Source: Diphasiastrum complanatum
Lineage: Eukaryota > Streptophyta > Lycopodiopsida > Lycopodiales > Lycopodiaceae
Reading direction: 5' to 3'
Assembly (NCBI GenBank): GCA_029204225.1
Contig: CM055099.1
Span: 39,465,192 to 39,529,191, forward strand
DNA length: 64,000 bases
The notes under the pieces are model-generated. The model had not been told where the DNA came from. It worked only from the letters and a program-made list of their open reading frames with translations, and did not search any database. Every line of letters starts with the position of its first letter. Within the stretch, counting starts at the first letter, position 1. Positions 10,461 through 21,430 of the stretch are shown one piece after another. The translations under genes and the position numbers were made by a program.

Positions 10461-12031
10461 CTAGCTTGGTTCAATCATTGCTTTACTAATCACTCCAAAT
10501 GATGATCTGAACTTCATAAAAGGTGTCTTTTGAAGTGGTTTAGTAAGTAGATCAGCTACACATTCATTGCTTGGAACATGCTCCAAAGCAATCTCCTTGG
10601 CTTGCACCATTTCTCTCACAAAGTGATGGCATATCTCAATGTGCTTAGATCTTGCATGGAAGATTGGGTTAGATGCAAGGTGTTGGGCTGATATATTGTC
10701 ATTGTAGATGGTTGGTGGCTCCTCTGAATCCATGATCTTTAGTTCCACCAATAATCTCTTGATCCAAAGTACCTCCTTTGTAGTGGTTGTCAAAGCTTTG
10801 TACTCGGCCTCGGTTGAAGATAGAGATATAGTTTCTTGCTTTTTTGAAAGCCATGAAACCACACCTTCTCCTATGAAAGTTGAATAGGCACTTGTTGATT
10901 TCCTATCCCTCTTGTCCCCTTCAAAATCTGAATCACTAAATGCATGAAGGTTAATCACATCTCTTCTATATAGAATCCCAAAATCCAATGTACCCGAGAT
11001 GTATCTTAGAATCCTCTTAGCCTTTTTCCAATGGATATTCAATGGCTTTTGCATGGATTGGCTCAACCTACATACACTAAAGCTAAGATCTGGTCTAGTT
11101 ATAGTGATCCACATTAAGGAACCTATAAGTTGCCTAAACAAAGTGATGTCCATGAAGGATCTTTCATCACCTTCATTTGGCACTTTTACATCTTGCTCCA
11201 TTGGTGTGTCAACACTTTTGCATACTTCCATCTTAAACTTCTTCAAAATACTTTGAGCATAGTTTACTTGACTTATAAAGATAAAATCAGACCCTCTAAG
11301 TACTTCTATGCCTAAGATGAAGTGAAGACACCCTAGATCTACCATCTTGAACTCTAAGGATAGATCTATCTTGATTTTTTCAATACCATCAACACTATTT
11401 CCACTAATGATGATGTCATCTACATAAATGAGTAAAAGTACAATACCAACATCATCAAACTTAATGTAAAGAGTAGGATCATATTCACTTTGAACAAAAG
11501 AAAGTGAAATAAGATAGCAATGTAGTCTTGAATTCCAAGATCTCGAGGCTTGCTTCAAGCCATAGATGCTTCTTTGGAGATGGCATACTTTGTTCTCCAT
11601 TCCATGCTTGATGAACCCTTGTGGCTGCTCCATATAGATATCCTCTTCCAGAAAAAACCATTCAAGAAAGCATTAGAGACATCCATTTGACATAGAATCC
11701 ATCCAAAATGTGATGCAAGTGCAATGATTAGTCTTATTGTGACCATCTTGGCCACGGGTGCAAAAGTTTCCTCATAGTCTATCCCTCTCTCTTGAGCATA
11801 ACCTTTTGCAACTAATCTTGCTTTATGTTTGTTAACACTCCCATTTGCATTCAACTTAAGCTTGAAGACCCACTTGCATCCTATTACATTCCTTTGAGGT
11901 CTCTCAACAAGCAACCAAGTTTCATTCTCAATCAAGGCATCATACTCATCCAAGCATGATCCCTCTTGTGGAAGATGGATCCTCCTTGGTTCTTGTTTCC
12001 AATAGCACATGCACATAACATATACACCCAA
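10461..12031 (-). pseudogene. Element B reverse transcriptase-RNase H
   Basis: Two overlapping frames. The upstream one (from about 11950 down to 11555) holds the RT start: NETWLLVERPQRNVIGCKWV, KARLVAKGYAQERGIDYEET, MDVSNAFLNG. A 2-bp insertion in an A run near 11650, compared with C, shifts the frame. The second (10461-11633) continues EQPQGFIKHG, LKQASRSWNSR, the catalytic LIYVDDIIISG, then RNase H with SDSDFEGDKRDRKST, SLSSTEAEYKAL, YNDNISAQHLASNP and the C-terminal ADLLTKPL. In C the first RNase H block reads SDSDFARDKRD. Catalytic residues are present but the frame is broken. Confidence 0.9.
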
Positions 12032-14051
12032 GAACTTTCAAGTGATTAAGATTGGGTTTCATTCCATACAACCTCTCATAAGGAGTTTTGCCTTCAATTG
12101 CTTTGCAAGACACTCTATTCATCAAGTAGTTTGCACATACAAGAGACTCACCCCAAAAGGATTTGGGCAAACAAGCATCTAATCTTAAAGCCTTAGAACA
12201 TTCACATAATGTTCTATTCCTTCTTTCAGCAACTCCATTTTGTTGAGGAGTGTAAGGACAAGAAGTCTCTTTCTTGATCCCTTCCTCCTCACAAAAGGCC
12301 TTGAACTCATTGGAGATGAATTCTCCACCATTGTCACTTCTAAGAATCTTGATGCTATGATTATGATGCTTTTCCACAAACAACTTGAACTTTACAAAAG
12401 TATCAAATACTTGAGACTTGAAGGAAAGTAAGAACACCCAACAATATCTTGAGTAGTCATCAATGAAGGTTAAAAACATGGATGAACCTCCATTAGATTT
12501 GGTGCTAGCAATGTGCACATCCGAGTGTATGAGTTCAAGAGGATGAGATGACTTTGTGATGGAGTTAGGAAACACCTTCTTATGTGCCTTGGATAAGGCA
12601 CCAGATTCACAAACCTTGCCTTCCTTCCCAATAGACCTTGGTAGGCCTAAAGCATACTCCTCCTTGATCATAGCCTCCATGGAACCCGAGTTGACATGTC
12701 CAAGTCTTTTGTGCCATAAAGTAAAGGTAGATATTTTGCTCTTCTCGGCCAACATGACAACATTAGTATCCACAAATGCATCCAGCTTATAAAGTTTGCC
12801 AAGTCTAGTGCCGTTAGCCACTATCTTACCCTTCTTCTTGATGAAACATTCATTTGAAGCAAAGTCAACATTGAAACCATTGTCTACCATTTGGCCAACA
12901 CTTAGTAGATTCTTTGTTATTGTAGGAATGTACAAAACACCTTCTATGTTGATCTTTTTGGAAGATCCTAAGCAAAGGGGAATGCTACCAACTCCTTCAA
13001 TCTTACAAGCTTCATCATTTGCTGTATAGATAGACTTTATAGGTCCATCATAAGATAAGAGAGAAGAGAAAAACTCCCTTTTACTAGTCATGTGTGAACT
13101 AGCACCCGAGTCAATCCACCAAGGATCTTCTCCTTTGAAGCTTGTTGAAGAAAATATGGACATCATGAGAGAGTCCTCATGTGAACTCTTCTCCTCCTCC
13201 TCTTTGCTCATGTTGGCTTGGCTTTGATCTTGCTTTCTCTTGAAGCATTCCGAGGCATAATGCCCCATCTTGCTACAATAGTAGCACTTCACCTTTGATT
13301 TGTCCTTCTTGACTTTGGTGGTTGATGGAGATGCCTTTGGGGGTCCTTCTTGATCCTCAAGCTTTGTAGACTTCTTGAATGTTGATCCTTTGCCTTTGGA
13401 CTTGCCTTTGCCTTTGGTGAAGAGAGCTTGGTCATCTCCACCTTGGATGGAAAGCCTATCCATCCTCTCTTGCATTTGGCTCCTTCTTGATTCCTCGACC
13501 ATGAGTGTGCCTTGGAGTTCTTCAAGTATGGGTAGATTACCCATAATTGCATATCCCTGAACCAAATTGTCAAATTCAAAGCTTAGTCCATTCAATATGA
13601 GTTGAACAAGCTCTTCATCCTTGATAGGGTCACCTATAAAGGCTAGCTCTTTGTTCAATTCCTTTACTCTTAGGACAAAAGTATGTGCACTCTCTCCTTT
13701 CTTTTGATAGCTTCTATGGATTTGATTCTTCAAAGCTAACATTCTAGTTTGGTTCTTGGATTCATAGACCTTTTGCAAAGTCTCCCAAGCATCTTGAGCT
13801 GAAGTGCAATCTCCTACCTCTCTTAAGAGTTCATTTGCAACATTCATTTTTATGCAATGTAGTGCAACATTGCACCTCTTGATGTATTTGGCTTTTTCTT
13901 GAGGATGAATAGGTTCACCCTCCTTACCATTTACAATTTCCATCAGATCTTGCATGATCATGATGGATTCCATTCTAACTTTCCATATGGAATAGTTAGT
14001 TTTGTTGAGCCTTTCATTAGTATCCAAAAGATATGCATTTATAGATGCCAT
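11946..14051 (-). pseudogene. Element B gag-protease-integrase ORF
   Basis: A 701-codon open frame. Residues 1-28 are the copia gag start (MASINAYLLDTNERLNKTNY, then SIWKVRME); zinc knuckle CYYCSKMGHYASEC at about 256-269; protease DSGASSHM at about 314-321; then the integrase zinc region, where the second Cys of the CxxC pair is lost (CESGALSKAHK against CEACALSKAHK in C); core LRSDNGGEF and PQQNGVAERRNRTL follow. The last residues are out of frame because a 380-bp deletion removes the integrase-RT linker near 11953. Start is the first ATG after the leader and matches C. Confidence 0.9.
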
Positions 14052-14849
14052 CTAGTCTCCTAATCAAGGACTTGACACAAATGAAGGTTACTTCTATTGA
14101 TTTGATTGAAGGTCTACCTTATCCCACTTCTTAGGGACCTGAAAAGATTAGTAATAGACTTCCTATAAAGATCTAAGAATGATCTCTAACAAAATCAAAT
14201 CATAGAATACTAGAAACAATGCACTTGCTTGATTGAAGTAGACAATACTAGTAGAATTGCCCCTCTTTCTATAAAGAACATTAAAGCTTCCAAATGATCT
14301 GATCAAGAGTGAATTTCAGCAACCTAATATACTTCCAAAATCACTTGTAAAAGATCTAAATGGAACTTAATGAGGATGCAACACAATCTACTATCCAATC
14401 ACAAGCAAAAAATGATCAAAATTGATGAAGTATTGATCTAATTTGGTGCATAAGTCAAGCAATGGTTGGACTGAACCTAAATCACTTTAGGAGGTGTCTA
14501 CTACACCTTAGAACAGCCTTGAAGAGTCCCCAAAACTCTGATCTTCTCTCTCCTTGAATGCTAGAAAGCCTCCTCTATGAAATCACCTCCAAAACTCGCT
14601 TAGAAATCAATGCTTGGAGCAAGCAAAACTTGCTATCTTGGTAATGTGAATTGAATTCAACTTTGCCTCTGGTTTTAGACACCTAAACACCTGCAAATGA
14701 AGTCACACAACACCAATCTCCAATGTATTTAACTCACTTTGAGTTCTAGAATCAATACTAGATGCTAAGATCCAATCTACACAAGATTTAGATAAAAAAT
14801 TGTGATCAAATTGAATGAAAACCAAGGATTTAGCTCATTTCAGCCTTTA
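14052..14849 (-). other. 5' leader of element B
   Basis: About 800 bp untranslated region between primer site and gag. Nearly identical to 29318-30166 of C except for a 51-bp tandem duplication in C. Confidence 0.85.
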
Positions 14850-14862
14850 GGCTCTGATACCA
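14850..14862 (-). promoter_or_regulatory. Primer-binding site of element B
   Basis: TGGTATCAGAGCC in minus sense directly follows the 5' LTR; the standard initiator-Met tRNA complement of plant copia elements. Confidence 0.95.
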
Positions 14863-15544
14863 TGTAAAAATTACAGCAAATAAGGATCCTAAAACACTTG
14901 AAATGATGAGGGAAACAATATATTATGATTTCATAAGATTAGCACAAGTTGAACCATCAAAATCCATCAAAAATCTATGTTTGAATCTCAGTAAATGGCC
15001 CAAATCCTTGAAGAAGGCTTCACACGTGTGAAAGTACGGCCTCCTACAGTCTGAGTACTTTACACCAGACCTACATTGAATCCTATAATCATTAGTAATC
15101 ACAAGTACTCAAACAATTATGAACATAGAGAGCAATTGCACCATTATGAGAGAAAAAACATGAAATTGCTTGATTGATTTTGGTGAGATATCATCACCTA
15201 TATATACATGATCCATCATGGTTTTGGGCTGGTATGAGTAGCCCTAAACCTATCCCTAATGCTAATTTTGGTGGATCTTTCATCCCTACCAAGTTAGGGT
15301 TGGAATCTTGGAGATCCCTCAACAATGCAAAAATTACCAAAAATAGCTCCCATTTTTTCTCCCTTGTATCTAAGCATAATTTGGACTCATTCCAAAGGTT
15401 CTAACACTTAGGTCTACTTGAGAACATCCTTATGAATGGAATCCTATGCTATTTGGCACGTGTGACAAGCCACATCATGACCATCTAACTATTTACAAGT
15501 CATATGACCAAAACTAGTCAAGCTAGAATTGTGAATTTTTAACA
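14863..15544 (-). repeat. 5' LTR of element B
   Basis: Same ends as the 3' LTR; 682 bp. Carries the TTCACACGTGTGAA palindrome at 15019-15032. Confidence 0.95.
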
Positions 15545-15689
15545 GGCATGACATAGGTCTAGCGTTATCGACATGTTTGGGTGCCACGCGTCACCATCCT
15601 AGGTGGTCACGTGTCGTCGGCAGGACCGTGCTTGATGGGACGCACTATGCTATGCCTCTATAGTGGTGGGATTCCCCTCGTGTGCTAGG
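15545..15689 (+). repeat. Gypsy LTR, right piece after element B
   Basis: Begins with the repeated target GGCAT and continues the LTR broken at 9765. GC-richer than its neighbours (ACGCGTCACC, CACGTGTCGTCGGC). It ends where element E's LTR starts at 15690. Confidence 0.4.
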
Positions 15690-16437
15690 TGTTGAATTCA
15701 CACATGTGGATTGTCCACAACATGTACTTGTGATCTCCTAAGGTGTGTAGATGCACCAAGATCAAGACTAGATTGAGATTCAAGATCAATCTTCGATCCT
15801 ATGGCAAAAACACACTACTACATGCATTAAATCACTTCCAACTCTCACTAACACGTGTGGGAAGTGTTCCAAAAGTATTCTAAGTAAAAACAAGCTGCTC
15901 TCCTCGGGTATAGAGAGAAAAACCATCATGAGCTCTCGGGTAGAGAGAGAAAACTAGAAATTCAAGGACACTCAAAATCCACTCAATCTCAAAATCAATT
16001 AGATCCAAATGAGGAGTACAATGATACTAATAGATTCATGAGCTACCAGTATGCTTAACTATGATTGGATCACACTTTTCCACCTCTTAATCCTATTGGA
16101 CCATTGATCCATGCACCTCTAAATTCTATTGGACTACATTCAAGCACACCTCAAATTCCTATTGGACCACACATGGTTCCACCTCTAAATCCTATTGGAC
16201 CTCTTAAAATTCATCAAACAAAAGCATTACACTTGTCTACACTCTAATTGGCACAAGTTTGGCCTCCTACTCTATTTTGGCTCAATAGTGGCATTACAAG
16301 TGGAAATGGATAATTTGCCATCTATGCCAAATTTGACCCTATCAACATCCTACACCTAAATGCTTGACTATGAAATTCTATGAGACCCCTATATCAAACA
16401 TTTTGATTTACTTTACAATTCTCCACATGTGGGAACA
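15690..16437 (-). repeat. 3' LTR of element E
   Basis: 748 bp, minus sense TGTTCCCACATGTGG to GTGAATTCAACA. Aligns along its length with the LTRs at 55555-56316 and 62541-63278. The CTACCCGAG and CTCTC stretches near 15900-15950 are shared. Confidence 0.85.
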
Positions 16438-17395
16438 TCCTCCACACATGTGAGATTCACTTACAAACTTCTATCATAAAAAATACCAAGCTAGACTTTT
16501 GCCAGTTTCTCACACTCCTCAAAAAATAGCTTGGAAAGGTACTAGATCACTTGAGAAGTTTGTAAATCTTTTTGAATGGATCCTTTGTTATGCATAAGAA
16601 GTGAAGTTCAGCCAAGGGATCCATCATAGCAGCACCCTCACCATATCCATGATAAGATCTCTTTGGTAGAGATCTCTTGCCAATGCCTTTGAAGAGTGCT
16701 CCACCAATATGCCACTATGATCATGGGCTTCCTCCATGCTTGATGATGATCTTTGCTTTGAAAGTTCCACTTGCATGATGGATGCACCATAAAAAGAGAA
16801 ATCTGAGGCTTCCAAGCCTCATAAGGATCATGGATATCAAGATCATAAGATGTGAAACAATGATGACTGTCAAGATTATGCTTTCTAGCTTGACTAGTCC
16901 ACATACAATGAACTATATCCATGATGGATCTAATCTTGATATCAAAGACTATCTTGATCTTTTTTAGGCTAGTTACTCTCTCAAGGATGTAAGTGTCCAC
17001 TTAATCTCAAGAGGATTTTACAATTTGCCTCAAAACATGTGAAAACATGATTTTCAAAAAAGTGAGTACCAAGCTCAATCTTGTTCTTACTAGAACCAAG
17101 AGCATACTTTTGACAATACAATATCTTGCTTTCAAAAAGTATTGGAAACACATCTAAGTCAATAATGACAAGAAACATGTCCATACCATAAGCATCATAC
17201 AGAACTAGTATAGCTTTTCTTGAACTTTGAGATCCAAAAATTCAATGAAGCAAGATAGCATTTCAAGCAAAGGAAGAGAAGCATATATGGTGTTGTAGTA
17301 GATACAACATGAAAGATGCCCCTCTTTGCCATGTAAGGTGAGCCATAAAGACTCGGCTATGCATCTTGAAGATCTTCTTGAAATCATATGAAGTG
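16438..17395 (-). other. Element E 3' region without pol
   Basis: Minus-sense GGAGGA at the LTR edge (16438-16443) is a polypurine-tract candidate. The rest holds no RT or RNase H motifs in any frame I examined. A second purine run GTGAGGAGGAG at 17396-17407, identical to the tract of B and C, lies at the end of the ORF and could be an old junction. Confidence 0.4.
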
Positions 17396-19195
17396 TCACT
17401 CCTCCTCACACATGGGCCCCATCATAACTTGAATACCTTCAAAAAGGATAACTTGTGATGCTTCTTGAAAAGCCTTGATCTCGGCCACTTCCAAGATTGA
17501 ATCTTCATGCAATATGACATCTCTATTCACAATCACTTTTGAAATAGAGAGTGTAAAGACACTAAAGGCCTCCTTGATGGATGAGTATCCAATCATGATC
17601 CGTGAGCTTGGATCATCCTTCCTTCTTGTTTCCAAGGGAATATGTGCAAAGCAAGCACTATCGAGTTCACTAAGGTGATCAACCTTAGGCTTCATCTTGA
17701 ATAAAACTTCATATGGTGCTATTCCTTCAAGAGCTCCAATACTCCTCAAGGCTTTGATCTTCAATGAGAATTTCTTCTCAACATATGCTTTGAATAATAA
17801 GGAATAATCATACACCATAATACTTGAAGAGAGAAGATATGTGCATCTTGTGTGATCATCCTCCTTTGAAATATTGGACATATAAGAAACATCAAGAGAG
17901 TTTGCACTCTCACTTGGATCCAATTTGTAGGTGCCTTCAAATCTTGATCCATATGCAAGGATCTCACCATCCTTCTTGATCACACAATTGTCAATATTGA
18001 AATTGACATCAAAGCCACTATCAAGAAGTTGGCCAACACTTAAGATGTTCTTTGTAAGCTTTGGGACAAAAAGAACATTGTTGAGAAAGAGATCTTTAGA
18101 AGATGCAAGCTTCAAGGGAATAATCCCTACTCCTTCAATATTGCACTCATGCTTACTTCCAAAGTATATGGTCTTCTTGACTCCATCATAAGGCAAAATA
18201 GATGAAAAAAAGTGCTTGGAGCCACACATATGTGAAGATGCTCCACTATCAATATACCATGAGTCATCCTTGTTGAAGGTGGAAGAGGAGAAGCTTGATG
18301 CCATAAGAGAGCCTTCTCCATCACTTGCAATATAGTCTTCTTTCTCATTGGTGATGTTGGCTTGATTGAGTTGATTCTTCTTCTTGAAGCGATTGGTGGC
18401 ATAATGACCTTTCTTGCCACAATAAAAGCACTTGATCTTCTTCTTCTTGAGATTTGAAGTAGAAGCATGAGAGGTATCCTCCTCCTCCTCTCCATCTTGG
18501 TCTTTAGCTTTGTCATTAGAGAAGTGATGGTGTTTCTTCTTACTCCTCTCTTTGTGCTTGGCAAATAGAACTTTGCCATCATCATGATTGAGTGATAGCT
18601 TGTCCATCCTCAAGAGTTTGTACTCTTGTCTTGATTCTTCAGAAATAAGCACACTTTGAAGGGCCTCCAAACTTGGTAGCTCCTCCTTAATGGCATAGGA
18701 TTGGACAAGGTTGTCATATTCATCTCTCAAGCCATTGAGAATGACTTGGACTAGCTCACTTTGATTGATTGAGTCACCAATACATGCAAGCTCCCTATGA
18801 ATATCCTCGACTCTCAAAACATAACTAGATGCACTCTCATCACTCTTTTGACTACTTTGGAATATCTGATTTCTAAGAGTGAGGAGCCTAGAGGTGCTCT
18901 TAGCCTCATAGATGGACTTGAGACAATCCCAAGCCTCCTTGGATGTAGAACAATCACCAATCTTCCTCAATATCTCATTAGAGACATTCATATTAATGTA
19001 GTGGAGAGCCATCCTAGCTCTCTTCTTGTATTTTTGTACTTCTTGAAGGACTTGAGGCTCCTCCTCAATCCCAGGTACAATGTCCATCACATCTTGGAGT
19101 ATCAAGATGGACTCCATCCTCAACTTCCATATTGAATAATTGGAAGTAGACAATCTCTCACTTGGTTGCAACAAGTATGAACTCATTGAAGTCAT
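17396..19195 (-). CDS. Element E gag-protease with truncated integrase
   Basis: A continuous 599-codon frame. It starts MTSMSSYLLQPSERLSTSNY then SIWKLRMESIL (copia gag). A zinc knuckle CFYCGKKGHYATNR has lost its last Cys (to Arg). Protease DSGASSHM follows, with the ILSVGQLLDSGF block. The integrase zinc region and most of the core are gone: after KAYVEKKFSLKIKALRS the frame jumps to PYEVLFKMKPKVDHLSEL and the integrase C-terminal block (RIMIGYSS, VNRDVILHEDS). The deletion kept the frame open, which is unusual for a dead element. Without RT it can only be non-autonomous. It may be translated as a gag-like protein; no expression evidence is available. Confidence 0.75.
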   Translation of the reverse strand: MTSMSSYLLQPSERLSTSNYSIWKLRMESILILQDVMDIVPGIEEEPQVLQEVQKYKKRARMALHYINMNVSNEILRKIGDCSTSKEAWDCLKSIYEAKSTSRLLTLRNQIFQSSQKSDESASSYVLRVEDIHRELACIGDSINQSELVQVILNGLRDEYDNLVQSYAIKEELPSLEALQSVLISEESRQEYKLLRMDKLSLNHDDGKVLFAKHKERSKKKHHHFSNDKAKDQDGEEEEDTSHASTSNLKKKKIKCFYCGKKGHYATNRFKKKNQLNQANITNEKEDYIASDGEGSLMASSFSSSTFNKDDSWYIDSGASSHMCGSKHFFSSILPYDGVKKTIYFGSKHECNIEGVGIIPLKLASSKDLFLNNVLFVPKLTKNILSVGQLLDSGFDVNFNIDNCVIKKDGEILAYGSRFEGTYKLDPSESANSLDVSYMSNISKEDDHTRCTYLLSSSIMVYDYSLLFKAYVEKKFSLKIKALRSIGALEGIAPYEVLFKMKPKVDHLSELDSACFAHIPLETRRKDDPSSRIMIGYSSIKEAFSVFTLSISKVIVNRDVILHEDSILEVAEIKAFQEASQVILFEGIQVMMGPMCEEE

Positions 19196-19591
19196 GTAAA
19201 GTGGAGATAAATAAAAGTGATGAACAAAAAATGTTGCTTCTCTCTCACTATAGGATCCAATAATGGTGTGCTACCATCTCCTATGCAAGATCTTGCAACA
19301 AACTGTGAGATGATTCTCACTAGCTATCTCAATCTCCCCAAAACTAGATCTACTTCACATCAAATGATGGAGTATGGGCAAAGTTAGGATCAAACACTCT
19401 TAGCACGTGTGAAATACACTAAGAAACCAAATTTGACTCAAATACAATGATATTGCATGAAACAAAATGGCTAAGATGTCAAAACAGTGCCTAGATCACA
19501 TATAAATGAGATTGGTAAGCATTCAACTGTGATTTTGGATCAAACAAGCAATCTCTTGACCAAACCAAATGTGTCCACCCAGGTCTAGGTG

Positions 19592-19593
<2 letters not shown>
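19196..19593 (-). other. Inner leader of element E
   Basis: Minus-sense leader (GGGCACCTAGACCTGGGTGG onward) matching 56670-56830 and 63640-63960 of G and H. It stops at a (TC)n tract instead of continuing to the outer leader. Confidence 0.75.
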
Positions 19594-19654
<61 letters not shown>

Positions 19655-19660
19655 GCACCC

Positions 19661-19698
<38 letters not shown>
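19594..19698. repeat. (TC)n - spacer - (GA)n inverted microsatellite
   Basis: 59 bp of CT repeats (19594-19652), the spacer ACGCACCCAAGAT, then 33 bp of AG repeats (19666-19698). The two arms are complementary and could fold into a hairpin with a 13-nt loop. It marks the strand switch between the two halves of element E's leader. Confidence 0.95.
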
Positions 19699-19701
<3 letters not shown>

Positions 19702-19832
19702 CATCAACATTTTTTATTTACTTGGAAAGAGCTTGAATAAGATAAAGACAAGTGGGTTGGATGTAGATGTTAATGAATGATGTCCAAAACATTGCCTCCA
19801 TTCTTTTCCAAGCCCACTACGTTGACAAAAAA
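19699..19832 (-). repeat. Inverted copy of the 39093-39230 segment
   Basis: Reverse complement of 39093-39230 (GTCAACGTAGTGG, TCTTTATCTTATTC, AAAATGTTGATGAAG), with few differences. At 39 kb the segment abuts a (TC)n tract; here it abuts (GA)n, consistent with inversion. Confidence 0.85.
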
Positions 19833-19990
19833 TGAGAGTTGGAAGTGATTGAATGCATGTAGTAGTGTGTTTTTGCCATAGGATCTAAGATTGATCTTGA
19901 ATCTCAATCTAGTCTTGACCTTGGTGCATCTACACACCTTAGGAGATCACAAGTACATGTTGTGGACAATCCACACGTGCGAATTCAACA
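19833..19990 (+). repeat. Partial 5' LTR of element E, inverted
   Basis: The last 158 bp of the E/G/H-family LTR in plus orientation, ending GAATTCAACA. The junction with the left segment is at TGAGAGTTGG, where the LTR reads GTGAGAGTTGG. Confidence 0.85.
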
Positions 19991-20003
19991 TGGTATCAGA
20001 GCC
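19991..20003 (+). promoter_or_regulatory. Primer-binding site of element E, inverted
   Basis: TGGTATCAGAGCC directly after the LTR end, in plus sense, opposite to E's gag. Confidence 0.9.
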
Positions 20004-20333
20004 TACCGAAGGTTACCATGCATTTTGATCCATTTGAGTGAAAACCATTCATCAATCTTGAGCTAGAAATTGTCAAGGCCCATTTTCCTAGCTATCTTGT
20101 TCAATTTTGGATCAAAAGAGATCAAAAGGACATTGATTGGGTCTGACCTGGTACTATACGGAATCAGGTGCTCAAACACGTGTGAGGAACATCCAATTTC
20201 AGTTTGGGAGTTCTCTTTCATATTTGATCCAAAAATCTTGCTAGATAGCCTGTTTTGAAGCTATTTTTGTCTAGTTTTTGATGCAATCAGTTTCATTCCA
20301 TTTGGTTGAGCCAATCAAAAGTTATAAGACTTT

Positions 20334-20335
<2 letters not shown>
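20004..20335 (+). other. Outer leader of element E, inverted
   Basis: Matches 56330-56655 and 63292-63625 up to CAAAAGTTATAAG.CTTTTGAAGAG. In G and H the leader then continues with GTTAGGTAG and GGCACCTAGACC; here it runs into (GA)n, and the continuation is found on the other strand at 19593. Confidence 0.8.

Positions 20336-20386
<51 letters not shown>
20336..20386. repeat. (GA)n microsatellite
   Basis: 51 bp of AG repeats directly upstream of the sequence ATCATATGGAATTGATGG, the same arrangement as at 39677-39781. Confidence 0.98.
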
Positions 20387-20388
<2 letters not shown>

Positions 20389-20390
20389 AT

Positions 20391-20502
20391 ATGGAATTGA
20401 TGGTGAGGTTGCTGATGTTGCTTGTTATAATTTTCATAGCTTTTCTGATGATTGACATTGCAATAGCCGGAATACCATCTCTCCTTTATACTGCTTCAAA
20501 TT
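20391..20502 (+). pseudogene. Truncated copy of a small secreted-peptide gene
   Basis: Encodes MELMVRLLMLLVIIFIAFLM then IDIAIAGIPSLLYTASN, a signal-peptide-like N-terminus matching the first exon at 39786-39894 with one extra codon. The presumed second exon (40069-40157) has no counterpart, because a 1.6-kb stretch present at 39.9-41.6 kb is missing here. Broken copy, provided the gene model at 39786 is right. Confidence 0.35.
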
Positions 20503-20548
20503 GTACTATCTCTCTCTCTTTCTCTAGATGATAAAATACACCAACTTT

Positions 20549-21339
20549 AAGGCACATGAGACCTTGCAATGGAAATCCCCATAGCTCACATTCACAAGGA
20601 GGAAGCTAGAAGCTCTCAACTTGCGAATGAGCCAAAAGATCCAAAGCTTGGTGTTGCTTACCTAGTTATAGACAATGCTCTCCCTTAACTAAACATAACT
20701 ATCTTGAGAGATAGTTAGTTCTTCTGGTTGTTGGTAACCTTTTGTGAAAAATTTAACACCTTTTTACAAAATTATTAGCACTCTGAGAGAAACATTTGCC
20801 GAAAACTTCGCTAGAGTCAGAGTCAGTCCAACATACTATTTGTGATAATCAATGAGTTGAGCGAATGTTAAGTCAAGGCCAATTGTCATATTGAGCTATT
20901 TTTGTCAAGAAAGGCTCTTTTTTGCAAAAATAACAATATTAGTCTTGATCTTTCGCCAGAACATTCGTCAACTTCTTTGAGGATTCTAAATATAAGATTT
21001 CATCACTTTTGAGTTCGACGAAGATTACATCTATCAAGATCATCAAAAAAAGACTATTTTAATTCCCGTCAGACTGCAAAAACATTATGGTTTAGCAAAA
21101 GAAACCTTTGCCAGTTCTACCCTTGCTTTATTTGTACCATATTTATCCACTGTCATTCCGACGAAGGTTAATATTACCAGATTTTTCAAAAAGAGCTAGA
21201 TCAGTGATTTTTATCCAAAATAGCAATGAAGAACCTTCACCAAGGAAACCTTTGTCAATACTATTTTTGAGTTCTAATCTACTAGATCTAGCCATTGTCA
21301 AATATTTGAAACATTTTGTTACATTTTGATATTAAATCT
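20549..21339. repeat. Dispersed repeat, copy 1 (pair with 41581-42370)
   Basis: Begins TAAGGCACATGAGACCTTGC and matches 41581-42370 along its length in the same orientation. Contains several CTTCGCC / TTCGCCAGA words and a shared 73-codon plus-strand frame that shows no family similarity. Nature unknown; probably part of the duplicated locus rather than a mobile element. Confidence 0.8.
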
Positions 21340-21430
21340 GAGAGATGTTTATTCTTAGAAGTGTTGATTGCTTGATTAAGATATTTTTCTAAAAATCAAA
21401 AATCCAATTATTGTCAAGTGACAGAATGTT

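Larger units (their letters stand above)
9766..15544 (-). mobile_element. Ty1/copia element B, complete ends
   Basis: 5779-bp element with two LTRs (9766-10446 and 14863-15544), a polypurine tract, a perfect Met-tRNA primer site, and the 5-bp target duplication GGCAT at 9761-9765 and 15545-15549. The coding part is on the minus strand in copia order gag, protease, integrase, RT, RNase H. It differs from its close relative C (24654-30861) by a 380-bp internal deletion and a small insertion, so it cannot encode a full polyprotein. LTR differences counted by eye are about 16 in 682, so it is not brand new. Confidence 0.95.
15690..19593 (-). mobile_element. Ty1/copia element E, internally deleted
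   Basis: Minus-strand copia of the same family as G (55555-59038) and H (62541 onward). Has a 3' LTR, an open gag-protease frame and the inner half of its leader. Reverse transcriptase and RNase H are gone. The outer leader, primer site and part of the 5' LTR lie on the opposite strand at 19833-20335, beyond a (TC)n/(GA)n hairpin-like junction, so the 5' end has been inverted. Confidence 0.8.

Noticed and set aside
14850-14862. TGGTATCAGAGCC as part of a tRNA gene
   Set aside because: Only the 3' complement is present, always next to an LTR end; no cloverleaf around it.
16065-16247. Pro/Ile-rich frame repeated at 55732 and 62.8 kb
   Set aside because: Inside LTRs; the internal repeat CCTATTGGACC(A) creates it. 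No gene.
21108-21329. 73-codon frame shared with 42140-42361
   Set aside because: Present in both copies only because the repeat is duplicated; no start context, no family similarity, and substitutions do not look coding.
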